Origin: UTCFX2 sp963827155 | Lineage (GTDB): Bacteria > Chloroflexota > Anaerolineae > Anaerolineales > UBA4823 | Direction of reading: 5' to 3' | DNA length: 64,000 nt | Assembly: GCA_963827155.1 (NCBI GenBank) | Contig: CAWGZV010000003.1 | Coordinates: 620,001-684,000 of the forward strand | In this document: positions 16,730 through 26,942 of the stretch, piece by piece | Position numbering within the stretch: position 1 is the stretch's first letter | Layout: each line of letters begins with the position of its first letter | The notes under the pieces: model-generated | Seen by the model: only the letters and a program-made list of their open reading frames with translations | Told to the model about the DNA's origin: nothing | Databases searched by the model: none | Translations under genes and position numbers: made by a program

Positions 16730-18748
16730 ATGAACGCGATTGATCTCTTACTGCTCTCAGTGTCGCTGTACGGCATCGGTGGGATTCTTTCACTTCTGCT
16801 CGGCGGCTCGAAGAAAGTTGCGAGGTTCACGTCTGGATGGTTTGGTTTGATTGCAGCAGGGTTGGGTGTATTTGCTGCTCTGAAAGCCCTCGTTTCTCAA
16901 AATCCAGATATCGTCAATCTTTTTTCTATTCCGCCATTTGGCTGGTTGGGACTGCACTTGGATGCGCTGTCAGCATTCCTGGTCGGTTTAATAGCACTAG
17001 TTGGCGCTGGGGCGAGCATATATTCCCTGTCTTCCAAAGAAGTTACCGGCTTTATGGGTTTCCTTACAAATCTTTTTCTAGCGACGATGCTGCTCGTGGT
17101 GACTGTAAATAATGCATTCTTCTTTATGATTTTTTGGGAAATGATGACCTTGGTCACCTATTTGTTGGTGATCTGGGAATCAGATAATGAAGAGACCATG
17201 CGGACTGGTTATATATACATGCTCGTTGCCCATATCGGCGCAGCTCTGATCCTTGTTGCCTTTCTGACGCTTTATTACAAGACTTCAAGTTTCGATTTTG
17301 GATTTTGGCGGCTAGCCTGGCTTCCTTCAGGCATTAAAGGTTTGGTCTTTCTGCTCGCTTTTGTTGGTTTTGGAGCGAAGGCTGGGATGGTTCCACTGCA
17401 TTTCTGGGCGCCAGGTGCTTACGCCGCCGCCCCAGACCATATCTCTGCCTTAATGGCGAGCGTGATGAAGAAAACTGCAATATACGGTTTTCTGCGAATT
17501 TGTATCGATATTATTGGTCCGATCGGCTGGGGGTGGGGATTTTTGGTCCTGGTCTTTGGCGTCCTCTCCGCAATTATTGGTGCCTTCTACACGCTGACCG
17601 AAAAAGATCTAAAAAGACTGCTTGCCTACTCGAGCGTTGAAAATGTTGGGATCATTTTGATGGGCTGCGGGGTAGGTATGATTGGAATTTCAATCCAACA
17701 GCCGGTGATCAGTGTGCTGGGGTTCTTGGCTGCCCTATACCATATGTTGAACCACGCGTTCTTCAAAGGGCTCCTATACCTTGGAGCGGGATCTGTGATC
17801 ACCCAGGTTGGCAGCCGGAACTTAAATCGAATGGGTGGATTGGCACGCCGCATGCCTTGGACTGCATTTGGGTTTCTTATCGGCGCATTGGCCGTTACAG
17901 CAATCCCTCCCTTCAATGGTTTTGTTAGCGAATGGTTTACCTACCAGGCTTTCTTTACTTCGAGCCAAAGCCAATTTTCTGCTTTTCGAGTTTTCTCGCC
18001 ATTATCCGCCGTTCTGCTTGCGCTAGCCGGTGGATTCGCAGTTACGGTATATGTCAAGGCTTACAGTGGTGCATTCAGCGGTCCGGCGCGCACAAAAGAG
18101 GCTTCCGAGGCGAGCAAATCTGCAGCCGGTAAGATCATCAGCATGATTTACCTGGCGGTTGGGTGTATTGTTCTTGGGTTGGGTTCGCCGATCATTGCTC
18201 CGTGGATTTCCAATATCGCTGCTGATTTCATCCGGGAAAAACCATTGACTGTGGCGAGCGGCTGGCAGGTGTTCGCGGGAAATCCTGCTCAGGGGGCGGT
18301 TTCTCTACCCTTTACGGCGCTTCTATTATTAGGTTTATTAATTATTCCGGTGATCTTGATCATCATCTTCAAGGGTCAACGGGCGGGAAGGCGAAGCGGC
18401 GTCGAACCCTGGTCGTGCGGATATGGATACGCCCCAAATATGTCTGTGCTTGCGAGCAGTTTTGACCAGCCCGTAAAATCATCATTCAAACCGATCTATC
18501 TGCTCAGAACGCTGATGGTGAAACCATTTGGGATCTTATCAAGATTTGGACACACGGCTGTGGTAAAGATTAATCGGATGGAACCAATTCTGGAAATGGT
18601 CGTTACGCGTCCAGCATCCTGGCTGGTTGAGACCGCCGGGCAGTGGGTCCAAACTCTTCAGATGGGCGACATCCGGGTGTACTGCCTGTATATCATTGCG
18701 ACTCTGGCTCTATTGTTGATTGCGATTTTTGGAGGAAGTGGATTATGA
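16730..18748 (+). CDS. hyfB: Hyf/Hyc-type antiporter-like membrane subunit (HyfB/HycC)
   Basis: This 672-residue polytopic protein of the NuoL/NuoM/Mrp antiporter family has about 15 membrane segments and conserved ion-path elements (GAKAGMVPLHFWAPGAYAAAPDHISALMASVMKK, quoted here only as the region around residues 225-255, and TEKDLKRLLAYSSVENVG). It is the ion-translocating arm of group 4 hydrogenases. A CAGGAG site precedes the ATG at 16730. It is coupled to the next gene by ATGA. Confidence 0.9.
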   Translation: MNAIDLLLLSVSLYGIGGILSLLLGGSKKVARFTSGWFGLIAAGLGVFAALKALVSQNPDIVNLFSIPPFGWLGLHLDALSAFLVGLIALVGAGASIYSLSSKEVTGFMGFLTNLFLATMLLVVTVNNAFFFMIFWEMMTLVTYLLVIWESDNEETMRTGYIYMLVAHIGAALILVAFLTLYYKTSSFDFGFWRLAWLPSGIKGLVFLLAFVGFGAKAGMVPLHFWAPGAYAAAPDHISALMASVMKKTAIYGFLRICIDIIGPIGWGWGFLVLVFGVLSAIIGAFYTLTEKDLKRLLAYSSVENVGIILMGCGVGMIGISIQQPVISVLGFLAALYHMLNHAFFKGLLYLGAGSVITQVGSRNLNRMGGLARRMPWTAFGFLIGALAVTAIPPFNGFVSEWFTYQAFFTSSQSQFSAFRVFSPLSAVLLALAGGFAVTVYVKAYSGAFSGPARTKEASEASKSAAGKIISMIYLAVGCIVLGLGSPIIAPWISNIAADFIREKPLTVASGWQVFAGNPAQGAVSLPFTALLLLGLLIIPVILIIIFKGQRAGRRSGVEPWSCGYGYAPNMSVLASSFDQPVKSSFKPIYLLRTLMVKPFGILSRFGHTAVVKINRMEPILEMVVTRPASWLVETAGQWVQTLQMGDIRVYCLYIIATLALLLIAIFGGSGL

Positions 18749-19684
18749 CCACCGCTGGGTTGTTTATCATCGGCATCCTCCAGGCCCTGCTCCTCCTGCT
18801 GGCTGCGCCGCTTTATTCGGGCTTTGTGAGGGTCCTGCGAGCCAAAGTTCAAAACCGTAAAGGCCCTCCATTGGTTCAGAATTATCGCGACATCGCAAAA
18901 TTGATGAAACGGCAAGAGGTCGTTTCCGAGCAGGCTGGCTGGGTATTCAGAGTCACACCTTATGTGACGATGGCATCGATGCTGTTGCTGGCTATCACCA
19001 TACCAATACTGGTCGTTCAATCGCCTTTAGGGACTGTTGGCGATCTAATATTGGTCATCTATCTCTTTGCTTTGCCGCGCTTCTTCTTCGCAGTAGCGGG
19101 CCTGGATTCGGGCAGTACGTTTGCGGGGATTGGTTCACGCCGAGAATTTAATGGTCTCGGCATTGATCGAGCCGGTGCTTCTCCTTATAGTATTCGTCAT
19201 GGCGCTGCTTGCTGGCTCTACGAATCTGGGAGTGATCAGCTCCAAAGTAGCGACCGGTGAGCTGCATCCCTCAATGGCTTTTTGGCTCAGCCTTGCCTCG
19301 TTTGCATTTATTTGTTTTGTGGAAATGGGGAAGTTGCCGTTCGACCTTGCAGAAGCTGAACAGGAACTTCAAGAAGGACCGCTCGCTGAATATTCGGGGC
19401 GTTCGCTCGCAACTCTTAAATGGGGGATTTATCTAAAACAGCTGATCTTAGTTGCCCTGTTCCTGGCGCTGTTCCTGCCGTTCGGCAGCATGGTCACCCT
19501 TTCTCCTGTCAATATTGGGCTTGCATTCATCGCATTTATTCTCAAAGCTGCACTTTTCTTTTTCATCATCGCAGTGCTGGAAAACGTGATGGCGCGAATG
19601 CGTTTCGTAAAAGTGTCTGCCGCTACGTGGCTGGCTTTAGGTGCAGCGGTTCTGGCCTTCGTTTTCTATCTGGCGAATGTCTAG
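18745..19684 (+). pseudogene. hyfC: HycD/HyfC (NuoH-like) membrane subunit with a one-base frameshift
   Basis: The first frame (18745 to about 19146) encodes the NuoH-like N-terminus ending in GLDSGSTFAGIGSRRE. The second frame, from about 19148 to 19684, continues with LMVSALIEPVLLLIV and CFVEMGKLPFDLAEAEQEL. In HycD this junction reads GIGASREMFVSALAEP, so deleting one T from the TTT at 19147-19149 restores one 312-residue protein. This subunit anchors the hydrogenase to the membrane arm at the quinone-site-like interface. Neighbouring genes are intact and coupled, so I suspect a sequencing error or a very recent mutation. A GGAGG site precedes the ATG. Confidence 0.85.
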
Positions 19685-19696
19685 GAGGAATCAAAA

Positions 19697-21139
19697 ATGT
19701 CTGGATTAATTCTCGCCAGTATTATGCTCCCTTTCTTGGGCGGTGTGATGGTCCTCGTCATCCCTCGCTCCTGGGTCAAAATCTTCAGTCAGGTCACAGC
19801 GCTGACATCGGCACTTTGCAGCTTGGCGGTTCTGATCATCTTTACGAGCCAGGGGAAAAATCCCGGTTCGGTTGATCTCTTATATCTGGGGAATGTGCTC
19901 GTCTTTGGAGTGGTTATCGATAAGCTGAGTGTACTGATCGCCACAGCGGTAGGTATTGTTGGTTTCTTGATTGTGGTCTATTCAACGGGATATTTGACCT
20001 CCCAGAATAGAGAACACCCGGAAGAGGAAGTGGAGCGTCGCTATTACTTTTTCCTGCTAGCCTTTATCGGTTCGATGGCTGGTGTTGTCTATTCTTCAAC
20101 CATGTTAGGGTTGCTTGTGTTCTTCGAGCTGACGGGTGTCTGCTCATGGGGTTTGATTGGTTACTACAACAACGAGAAAGCCCGTCGGGCTGCTTTAAAA
20201 GCAATTATTGTCACCCAGGTCGCGTCGCTGGGATTGTATGCTGCCACCGCCTTCTACTTTGCGGCGACTGGTGGATTTTCGCTCTCTAAAATGAGCACGC
20301 TGACCGATGATGCGAAAACTGTAATATTCTTGGGGGTCTTGATCGCAGGCTTTGGAAAATCTGCACAGCTACCATTTCATTTCTGGCTTCCAGACGCAAT
20401 GGTTGCCCCGACCCCTATCAGCGCCTATCTACATGCCGCTTCCATGGTGAAAGTTGGCGTTTATATCCTTGCCCGGAGTTTGGTCTCGGCTGAGAGCGCC
20501 CCCCAAATTATCGGGGTTATCACGGGCGTGATGGCGATCCTCACAATGATCTACGGTTTTGTGATGTATTTCCCTCAGAGAGATATGAAAAAATTGCTGG
20601 CATACTCCACCATTACCCAGCTGGCATATATCTTTCTTGCAATTTCATTCGCGATCTTTGGATCCAAGCTCGCATTAAGCGGAGCGATTGCCCATGTGGT
20701 CAACCATGCATTTGCAAAAGGTTTATTCTTTCTTGTGGCAGGAGCATTAAGCTACACAACTGGGACTCGCATGCTGCCGTCTATCCGCGGCGTCTTATCC
20801 AAGATGCCAATTGTAGGCATCTCTTTTGCTGTTGCTGCCCTGGCTGTAACCGGCGTCCCGCCGTTCAACTGCTTCTTCAGCAAATTTAGTATTTTTGCGG
20901 GCGGGTTCGAAGCTTCAAGACAGCATCCATTTCTATTAATCCTGGTTATCATCGCCATTCTTGAATCCATTGGCAGTTTTGCCTGGATCCTCTGGATATT
21001 CAGCACCTCAGTAGGGGGAAAGCCCTCCGAGGAAGTCAGCCTGGCAACACCGCTTGCGCCATCCATGCAAATTGTGCTCTTAACCCTGGTGGCCTTCACT
21101 TTGGTCTCCGGCTTTTTCGCTGCTGCCTGGATTGGTTGA
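19697..21139 (+). CDS. hyfD: Antiporter-like membrane subunit (HyfD/MrpD/NuoN type)
   Basis: This 480-residue polytopic protein of the NuoM/NuoN/MrpD family has about 14 membrane segments. Family markers are the Glu in LLVFFELTGVCSWGLIG, GFGKSAQLPFHFWLPDAM, and the following HAASMVKVGVY. It is a second ion-translocating subunit of the Hyf-like complex, as HyfD is in E. coli hydrogenase 4. A GGAGGAATC site precedes ATG 19697. Confidence 0.88.
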   Translation: MSGLILASIMLPFLGGVMVLVIPRSWVKIFSQVTALTSALCSLAVLIIFTSQGKNPGSVDLLYLGNVLVFGVVIDKLSVLIATAVGIVGFLIVVYSTGYLTSQNREHPEEEVERRYYFFLLAFIGSMAGVVYSSTMLGLLVFFELTGVCSWGLIGYYNNEKARRAALKAIIVTQVASLGLYAATAFYFAATGGFSLSKMSTLTDDAKTVIFLGVLIAGFGKSAQLPFHFWLPDAMVAPTPISAYLHAASMVKVGVYILARSLVSAESAPQIIGVITGVMAILTMIYGFVMYFPQRDMKKLLAYSTITQLAYIFLAISFAIFGSKLALSGAIAHVVNHAFAKGLFFLVAGALSYTTGTRMLPSIRGVLSKMPIVGISFAVAALAVTGVPPFNCFFSKFSIFAGGFEASRQHPFLLILVIIAILESIGSFAWILWIFSTSVGGKPSEEVSLATPLAPSMQIVLLTLVAFTLVSGFFAAAWIG

Positions 21140-21161
21140 AGGGTTTGAACGCGGAGGAGAA

Positions 21162-21812
21162 ATGTCAAATACAGATTTGATTAACTCACTGAGCGGTCTG
21201 CTGATCCTGACCTCCTTATTGGTCATAGAAACTAAGAAACTGCGGCTTTCGGCGATCCATTATGGTGTGCAGTCTCTGGTATTGGTCATCATTTTCCTTG
21301 CCCTTGCTGTTACAACCGGAGCTGAACAGCTTTACTGGTGGGCTGCCAGTGCATTTATCACGAAAGTCCTTCTAGTTCCTTACATCATCTATCGCTCCCA
21401 ATTGGGGATCAAGGAAGCTGATCAACCAAAACCGGCGATGAGCACCACAGCGTCCATTATCCTGGCGGCATTGTCTTTGATCGTCTCATTTTGGGTGATC
21501 AGTCAATTGGACATCAAAATCGCAGGCGATTTTAAACCCGCTCTGGCGGTTTCAGTCGCTCACTTCTTCTTCGGTCAGCTTTGCATTCTCACTCAGCGAA
21601 ATTTATTGAAACAGGTTTTGGGTTTCTGTTTGATGGAAAATGGCTCACATCTGACCCTGGCTCTGCTGGCGTATAACGCCCCTGAATTGGTTGAAATCGG
21701 GATTGCGACCGATGCCATATTTGGGGTGTTGATCATGTCAGTACTCGCGCTGCAGATCTTCAGAAGTCTGCACACTTTGGACACTGCCAGCCTGACTTCG
21801 CTGAAAGGATAA
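21162..21812 (+). CDS. hyfE: Hydrogenase-4 component E (HyfE)
   Basis: This 216-residue membrane protein matches HyfE: seven or so hydrophobic segments and the motif GFCLMENGSHLTLAL near residue 155. HyfE resembles NuoK and contributes to the membrane arm. The ATG at 21162 is chosen because GGAGGAG lies just before it; an upstream alternative at 21132 would overlap the previous gene. The set HyfB, C, D, E, F marks a hydrogenase-4-type complex (three antiporter-like subunits) rather than the smaller Hyc complex. Confidence 0.88.
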   Translation: MSNTDLINSLSGLLILTSLLVIETKKLRLSAIHYGVQSLVLVIIFLALAVTTGAEQLYWWAASAFITKVLLVPYIIYRSQLGIKEADQPKPAMSTTASIILAALSLIVSFWVISQLDIKIAGDFKPALAVSVAHFFFGQLCILTQRNLLKQVLGFCLMENGSHLTLALLAYNAPELVEIGIATDAIFGVLIMSVLALQIFRSLHTLDTASLTSLKG

Positions 21813-21823
21813 GGATAATAGAG

Positions 21824-23404
21824 ATGTACACCAATTACCTGGTCTGGTTACTTCTTGTTCCGTTCGTCTTATCTCTATTGATCTTTGCGATGCGTTGGGT
21901 TGGAAAATCGGCTGTTCGACTCGTCGAAGCCATTCACCTGATCAGCATCACTGCTGTCCTGGTCCTTGGTTTGTTGGTCATCCAGGGTGTATTTTTCCAG
22001 GGGTATGTTGTTGCAGTAAATGAATGGTTTCATGTGGATGCCCTGGCCGCGGTTTTCCTGGGGATCGTGGTCGTCGTTGGTTTCTTAGTTGGACTTTATT
22101 CGATCGGTTATATTCGCAATGATTTGGCGACGAATGAGCTAAGCGAAGACCAGGTCACTAACTATTACGCGCTTTTGAACCTTTTCCTCTTCACGATGCT
22201 GCTGGTGGTTACTTCTAACAACATCATCATGATGTGGGTTGCAGTTGAGGCAACAACACTGGGCTCGGCATTTCTGGTTGGGATATACGGGCATCGATCG
22301 TCTTTAGAGGCAGCCTGGAAGTATGTGATTATCTGCACGGTAGGAGTAGCATTTGGGCTGTACGGAACCATTCTGGTTTATTCTGATGCAGTCAATTTCC
22401 TGCAAGAACCCAAAGCGGCCAGTCTGTGGACGGAGATTGTCAAAAACGCCCAATCGCTCGATCCCACATTGTTGAAGATGGCATTTATTTTTGTCTTGAT
22501 TGGATTTGGCACGAAGGCCGGTATTTTCCCCATGCATGCCTGGCTTCCCGATGCCCATAGTGAGGCGCCCAGCCCAGTCAGTGCGATGCTTTCTGCAGTC
22601 TTGCTGAACTGCGCGCTGTTAGTCATCATTCGCTTTGCGATCATTCTAAATCATGGCATCGGGCCGGAGTTCACCCAAACAATATTTCTTGTTTTTGGTT
22701 CACTATCTGTTGTCGCGGCTGCCTTGTTCATGTTTGTCCAGCGCGACATTAAACGGCTGCTCGCTTATTCCAGCGTCGAGAATATCGGATTGATTGTCTT
22801 GGCGCTTGGTATAGGTGGACCAGGAGGGATCCTGGCAGCCTTACTGCACACGGTGAACCACAGCCTGGTGAAATCCCTGATGTTTTGCACCTCCGGGAAT
22901 GTTCTTGTGAAATACCATTCCAGAGACCTGGGAAAAATCAAAGGGATGATTCAGATCGCGCCATTTACAAGCGTTCTTATCATGATAGGAGCGCTGGCCT
23001 TGGTCGGCTCGCCGCCATTCAACATTTTCATCAGTAAGTTTTCAATTTTTACCGCAGGCATTGCAACCGGTTATATCTGGTTAATGCTTCTGATCTTGTT
23101 GTTTCTTGCCATTGTTTTTGCAGCTTTCATGCGCTTTATCAGCTCTTCTGTCTTTGGCGAGATGCCGCAAGATATTCAAAAAGGTGAAGTCAAGTGGACT
23201 ATGTTGGCCCCGATCTTTGTGCTGGTGATCTTGATCTTCATGTTGGGTTTTTATCTTCCCCCACAATACACTTTACTGCTGAATCAAGCAACCCAGATTG
23301 CTGGAATGGGTCAGCAGGTTGCAGGAGCGCCGGGTGGGTTGTTTGTCTACAATACCCTGTTTCCGGTAGGATTTGGCCAACTTGTTAGTTTATTCACACC
23401 TTGA
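21824..23404 (+). CDS. hyfF: Hydrogenase-4 component F, antiporter-like membrane subunit
   Basis: This 526-residue NuoL/M-family protein has about 14 membrane segments. It shows MMWVAVEATTLGSAFLVG, GFGTKAGIFPMHAWLPDAHSEAP (residues 225-247 region) and QRDIKRLLAYSSVENIGLI. It is the third antiporter-like subunit of the cluster, adjacent to HyfE as in E. coli hyf operons. The key Glu and Lys residues of the ion channel are present in these motifs. Confidence 0.9.
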   Translation: MYTNYLVWLLLVPFVLSLLIFAMRWVGKSAVRLVEAIHLISITAVLVLGLLVIQGVFFQGYVVAVNEWFHVDALAAVFLGIVVVVGFLVGLYSIGYIRNDLATNELSEDQVTNYYALLNLFLFTMLLVVTSNNIIMMWVAVEATTLGSAFLVGIYGHRSSLEAAWKYVIICTVGVAFGLYGTILVYSDAVNFLQEPKAASLWTEIVKNAQSLDPTLLKMAFIFVLIGFGTKAGIFPMHAWLPDAHSEAPSPVSAMLSAVLLNCALLVIIRFAIILNHGIGPEFTQTIFLVFGSLSVVAAALFMFVQRDIKRLLAYSSVENIGLIVLALGIGGPGGILAALLHTVNHSLVKSLMFCTSGNVLVKYHSRDLGKIKGMIQIAPFTSVLIMIGALALVGSPPFNIFISKFSIFTAGIATGYIWLMLLILLFLAIVFAAFMRFISSSVFGEMPQDIQKGEVKWTMLAPIFVLVILIFMLGFYLPPQYTLLLNQATQIAGMGQQVAGAPGGLFVYNTLFPVGFGQLVSLFTP

Positions 23405-23456
23405 GTTTGGCAGACACTGGTGCTGCGCCTTTACCTGTGAAGGAGACGATTGAACG

Positions 23457-25199
23457 ATGCTGCTGACAGATGAGAAACCAAAAATCGGCACGAGGTACGT
23501 CGAAGCTTTACGCAGCCAGTTTGGCCGGATCGTGCAAGAAGAAACCTGGCAGGCGCCCGATCAGGTGACCTTAACCGTGGATCTCAACAGCCTGCCGGCT
23601 GTGGTTGAGGAGCTTTACTACCGCCACGGGGGCTGGCTCTCGGTCGTTGCTGCAAACGACGAACGACCGCTAAATGGCAACTTTGCCCTTTATTATGTAC
23701 TTTCGGTGGAGGGCGACGGGTCTGATTCTGGTGAAGAGCCAGAAAAATGCTATATGCTCGTCCGGGCGGTGATACCCCCTCACCAACCAGAATTTCCAGC
23801 TGTAACGCCGCGGGTTCCTGCCGCAGTCTGGTATGAGCGAGAGGTCAGGGATATGTTTGGTCTTCACCCAGTCGGGCTGCCGGATGAACGGCGGCTGGTC
23901 TTACCAGATGACTGGCCAGAGGGTTTATATCCGCTCCGAAAAGACACGATGGACTACCGGTTTCGACCTGAGCCAACAACTGAGGATGAAACCTATGATT
24001 TCCTGGATGTGGAGGGTGAAGGATTAGTCCAGATCCCACTTGGACCTTTGCATATGACTTCAGATGAGCCAGGTCATTTCCGATTGTTTGTCGATGGCGA
24101 ACAGATCGTGGATGCAGACTACCGCCTTTTCTATGTCCACCGGGGGATGGAGAAACTGGCCGAAACCAGGATGAATTATGACCAGGTCACCTTTTTAGCA
24201 GACCGGATCTGTGGAATTTGCGGTTACGCCCATAACGTTGCATATTCTAACTCGATCGAAAGAGCCCTGGGAATTACCATCCCTGAAAGAGCCCACTACA
24301 TTCGAACCATCTTATTGGAAGTCGAGCGCTTGCACAGCCACCTGCTTAATCTGGGTCTTGCCTGCCATTTTGTAGGATTCGACACTGGTTTTATGCAATT
24401 CTTCCGGGTGCGTGAAAAAAGCATGAAGATGGCAGAGCTCCTGACCGGCACGCGTAAGACCTATGGCATGAACCTGATTGGGGGCGTTCGCCGGGATATT
24501 CTGAAAGCGCAGCGAGTGCAGACCCTGCAGTGGATTAAGGAGCTGCGAAGCGAGGTCACCGATCTGGTGGGAATGCTCCTTGAAACGCCTTTCATTGTCC
24601 AGCGTACTTTAGGCATTGGCATGCTGGAGAAAAAAGTCGCGCGGGATTACAGCCCGGTTGGGCCAACCTTACGTGGATCAGGTTTCGCACGCGATATTCG
24701 AACCATCCACCCCTACTGTGCATATGATCGTGTGCCCTGGAAGCTCACATATAAAGACGGCTGCGATGTGCTGGCCCGAACGCTTATCCGGGCAGAAGAG
24801 TTTTTCGAATCATTATCGATGGTTGAGCGCTGTCTGGATATGATGCCAGAGGGTCCGATTTTAACTGAAGGCTTCAGTTATAAACCATACAGCTATGCAC
24901 TAGGCTATGTTGAAGCGCCGCGGGGCGAGGACATTCATTGGAGCATGCTGGGAGACAATCAAAAGCTGTATCGATGGCGATGCCGAGCTTCAAGCTATAA
25001 CAACTGGCCGCCGCTGCGGTATATGCTGCGGGGCAACACAATTTCAGACGCACCACTGATTGTAGCCAGCATCGATCCCTGTTATTCCTGCACTGAGCGG
25101 GTCACGGTCATCGATGTTCGAAAGAAAAAAGCGACCATCATCCCTTACAAGGAAATGGAACGCTACTGCCGCGAACGAAAGCATTCGCCGTTGAAATAG
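23457..25199 (+). CDS. hyfG: Group 4 [NiFe] hydrogenase large subunit (HyfG/HycE-like, NuoC-NuoD fusion)
   Basis: This 580-residue protein fuses a NuoC-like 30-kDa domain (about 1-170; YEREVRDMFGLHPVGLPDERRL region) to the catalytic 49-kDa domain. The nickel ligands are intact: RICGIC at Arg250-Cys255 and DPCYSCTER at 540-548 (Cys542, Cys545). Thirty-two residues after Arg548 would be cut off by the HycI-like protease encoded downstream. The intact NiFe site separates it from complex I. GAAGGAGA precedes ATG 23457. Likely role: H2 evolution from ferredoxin or formate electrons with ion pumping. Confidence 0.93.
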   Translation: MLLTDEKPKIGTRYVEALRSQFGRIVQEETWQAPDQVTLTVDLNSLPAVVEELYYRHGGWLSVVAANDERPLNGNFALYYVLSVEGDGSDSGEEPEKCYMLVRAVIPPHQPEFPAVTPRVPAAVWYEREVRDMFGLHPVGLPDERRLVLPDDWPEGLYPLRKDTMDYRFRPEPTTEDETYDFLDVEGEGLVQIPLGPLHMTSDEPGHFRLFVDGEQIVDADYRLFYVHRGMEKLAETRMNYDQVTFLADRICGICGYAHNVAYSNSIERALGITIPERAHYIRTILLEVERLHSHLLNLGLACHFVGFDTGFMQFFRVREKSMKMAELLTGTRKTYGMNLIGGVRRDILKAQRVQTLQWIKELRSEVTDLVGMLLETPFIVQRTLGIGMLEKKVARDYSPVGPTLRGSGFARDIRTIHPYCAYDRVPWKLTYKDGCDVLARTLIRAEEFFESLSMVERCLDMMPEGPILTEGFSYKPYSYALGYVEAPRGEDIHWSMLGDNQKLYRWRCRASSYNNWPPLRYMLRGNTISDAPLIVASIDPCYSCTERVTVIDVRKKKATIIPYKEMERYCRERKHSPLK

Positions 25200-25234
25200 G
25201 TTTTCGCCAGGACGCGGCTTAGAAGGAGAGTTCC

Positions 25235-25783
25235 ATGGTATTGAAATTACTGCGAGAAGTGCTCAAAGTTGGACAGGCTACGATTGTCTACCCATTCCAG
25301 CCGGCCGAGGTACAGGTTGGATTCCGCGGAAAACCGGAATATGATCCTGAGCAGTGCATTGCTTGTGCGGCTTGCACGATTGCCTGCCCTCCAAATGCAT
25401 TAAACATGGAAACCGATCTCGAGATGGGTGTTCGGACCTGGTCCATTTTTTATGGAAGATGCATCTTTTGCGCCCGCTGCGAGGAAGTATGCCCAACCGG
25501 TGCGATCAAGCTTGGTTCGGATTTTGAGCTGGCTTCTTTCAGCCGGGAGGACCTGACCATTAGAGCTGAATTCCGGCTTGCAGCCTGTGTCGATTGCGGA
25601 GCATATTTCGCATCTGCAAAGGAGCAGGAACATGTTTTGGCGCTATTAGACCTTGCGGGCCTCCCCGTTGAAGACGCTGAAGACCGGCGCAGCCTGCTCC
25701 GCAGGTGTCCGGAATGCCGAAGAAAAATTGATCTTCCCAGAGTGAAAAGCCTGGTGGTGGAGGCATTCGATGGCAGACTTTAA
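25235..25783 (+). CDS. hyfH: HyfH/HycF-like 2x[4Fe-4S] ferredoxin subunit
   Basis: This 182-residue protein has two classical clusters, CIACAACTIACP and CIFCARCEEVCP, in the NuoI/HycF arrangement, plus a cysteine-containing C-terminal part (CVDCGAYF, CPECRRK) of a rubredoxin-like zinc or iron knuckle kind. It links the polyferredoxin subunit to the hydrogenase small subunit. AAGGAGAG precedes ATG 25235. It overlaps the small-subunit gene by 14 bp. Confidence 0.88.
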   Translation: MVLKLLREVLKVGQATIVYPFQPAEVQVGFRGKPEYDPEQCIACAACTIACPPNALNMETDLEMGVRTWSIFYGRCIFCARCEEVCPTGAIKLGSDFELASFSREDLTIRAEFRLAACVDCGAYFASAKEQEHVLALLDLAGLPVEDAEDRRSLLRRCPECRRKIDLPRVKSLVVEAFDGRL

Positions 25784-26537
25784 TATCAAAACAGACAGCC
25801 AATATGCAGTCCACCCAGATGAGGCGGTGGATAAGCTCAAAGGCGCACTGCTGAAAGACATCCAGCGGTCGGCGTTTGTATATCGGGTGGACTGCGGCGG
25901 ATGCAATGGATGTGAGATCGAGATTTTCGCTGCGATCACCCCAATTTTTGACGCGGAGCGTTTTGGGATAAAAGTCGTTTCGTCACCGAGGCATGCAGAT
26001 ATTCTGGTTTATACCGGTTCTGTAACACGGTCGATGCGCGTCCCTGCCCTGCGGGCTTATCATGCTGCCCCTGAGCCAAAGATCTGCGTTGCCTATGGCG
26101 CGTGCGGATGTTCAGGTGGGATTTTCCATGACCTTTACAGCGTGTGGGGCGGTGCCGATAAGATCCTTCCAATCGATATGTATATTCCAGGGTGCCCCCC
26201 AACGCCGTCTGCCACAATTCACGGCTTCGCGGTTGCCCTGGGTTTGCTCAAACAAAAAATGAGTGCAGTTCACCATATTGAGCAAGATGGCGAGCGATCT
26301 GCGCTGATCCACCCGGAGGTGCCGTTAGATCTGCGTATCGCCTTGGAGCGTGAAGCCCGCAGAATGTCTGGCTATTGGCACGGAAAGCAAATCGCCGATG
26401 CTTTCATGAGCAACATATTGGGTGCGACGCATCAAGAGACGAATGCGAAATTAACCAAATACCTTGACGAGCGTGATGATCCTCGACTGGGCGAGATCAT
26501 GGGTAAGCTGGAAGAGGTTTATAAGGATTACCAGTAA
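25770..26537 (+). CDS. hyfI: Group 4 [NiFe] hydrogenase small subunit (HyfI/HycG-like)
   Basis: This 255-residue NuoB-like subunit carries the proximal [4Fe-4S] cluster. CGGCNGC lies at residues 42-48, with further ligands in YGACGCSGG and YIPGCPPTP. As in other group 4 enzymes it has no signal peptide or extra clusters. A GGAGG site within the end of hyfH precedes its ATG, so the two are translationally coupled. Confidence 0.92.
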   Translation: MADFNIKTDSQYAVHPDEAVDKLKGALLKDIQRSAFVYRVDCGGCNGCEIEIFAAITPIFDAERFGIKVVSSPRHADILVYTGSVTRSMRVPALRAYHAAPEPKICVAYGACGCSGGIFHDLYSVWGGADKILPIDMYIPGCPPTPSATIHGFAVALGLLKQKMSAVHHIEQDGERSALIHPEVPLDLRIALEREARRMSGYWHGKQIADAFMSNILGATHQETNAKLTKYLDERDDPRLGEIMGKLEEVYKDYQ

Positions 26538-26549
26538 TCCATAAAAAAA

Positions 26550-26942
26550 ATGAGCCCTCTCATAAAATTTTACCGCTTGAGCAAGAAATTTGTCAACGAG
26601 CGCGAAAACATTCCAGACAATGCGCGCCAGGTGATGTACTACACCCTTGCCGTAGGGCATCATGTCGGTGTTTTGGATTGTTTTACCTGCATGCTGGAGA
26701 TTCCGCAAGATGATTTTGTCAATTTTCTGCACTCCTTGCCAGAATCCAGCGGACGGCTCAAATTAGAAGGACTTTTAAAATGGGGCGAAATTGAAATCAA
26801 TTCGTCTCACTCAGCAGATTTACTGCCGCTCTTTGAAAAAGCGCCTCCAGAACAAACGAAATGGACTTCTATTCTGTCCGATTGCCTGGTGACAATGAAG
26901 CAAGAGCCAGCATTTTATCTGATGGCGAAAAGGACTCTATGA
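26550..26942 (+). CDS. hycH: HycH-like formate hydrogenlyase maturation protein
   Basis: This 130-residue protein closely follows the HycH pattern: FYRLSKKFVNERE, QVMYYTLAVGHHVGVLDC and KLEGLLKWGEIEI. HycH is needed for assembly of the formate hydrogenlyase large subunit in E. coli. It overlaps the protease gene by ATGA. Its presence argues that the complex is a true Hyc/Hyf relative and not an Ech or Mbh type. Confidence 0.82.
   Translation: MSPLIKFYRLSKKFVNERENIPDNARQVMYYTLAVGHHVGVLDCFTCMLEIPQDDFVNFLHSLPESSGRLKLEGLLKWGEIEINSSHSADLLPLFEKAPPEQTKWTSILSDCLVTMKQEPAFYLMAKRTL

Noticed and set aside
26861..26938. Longer start for the HycI-like protease
   Set aside because: It would overlap hycH by 82 bp with residues unlike the family; ATG 26939 gives the standard N-terminus and an ATGA overlap.
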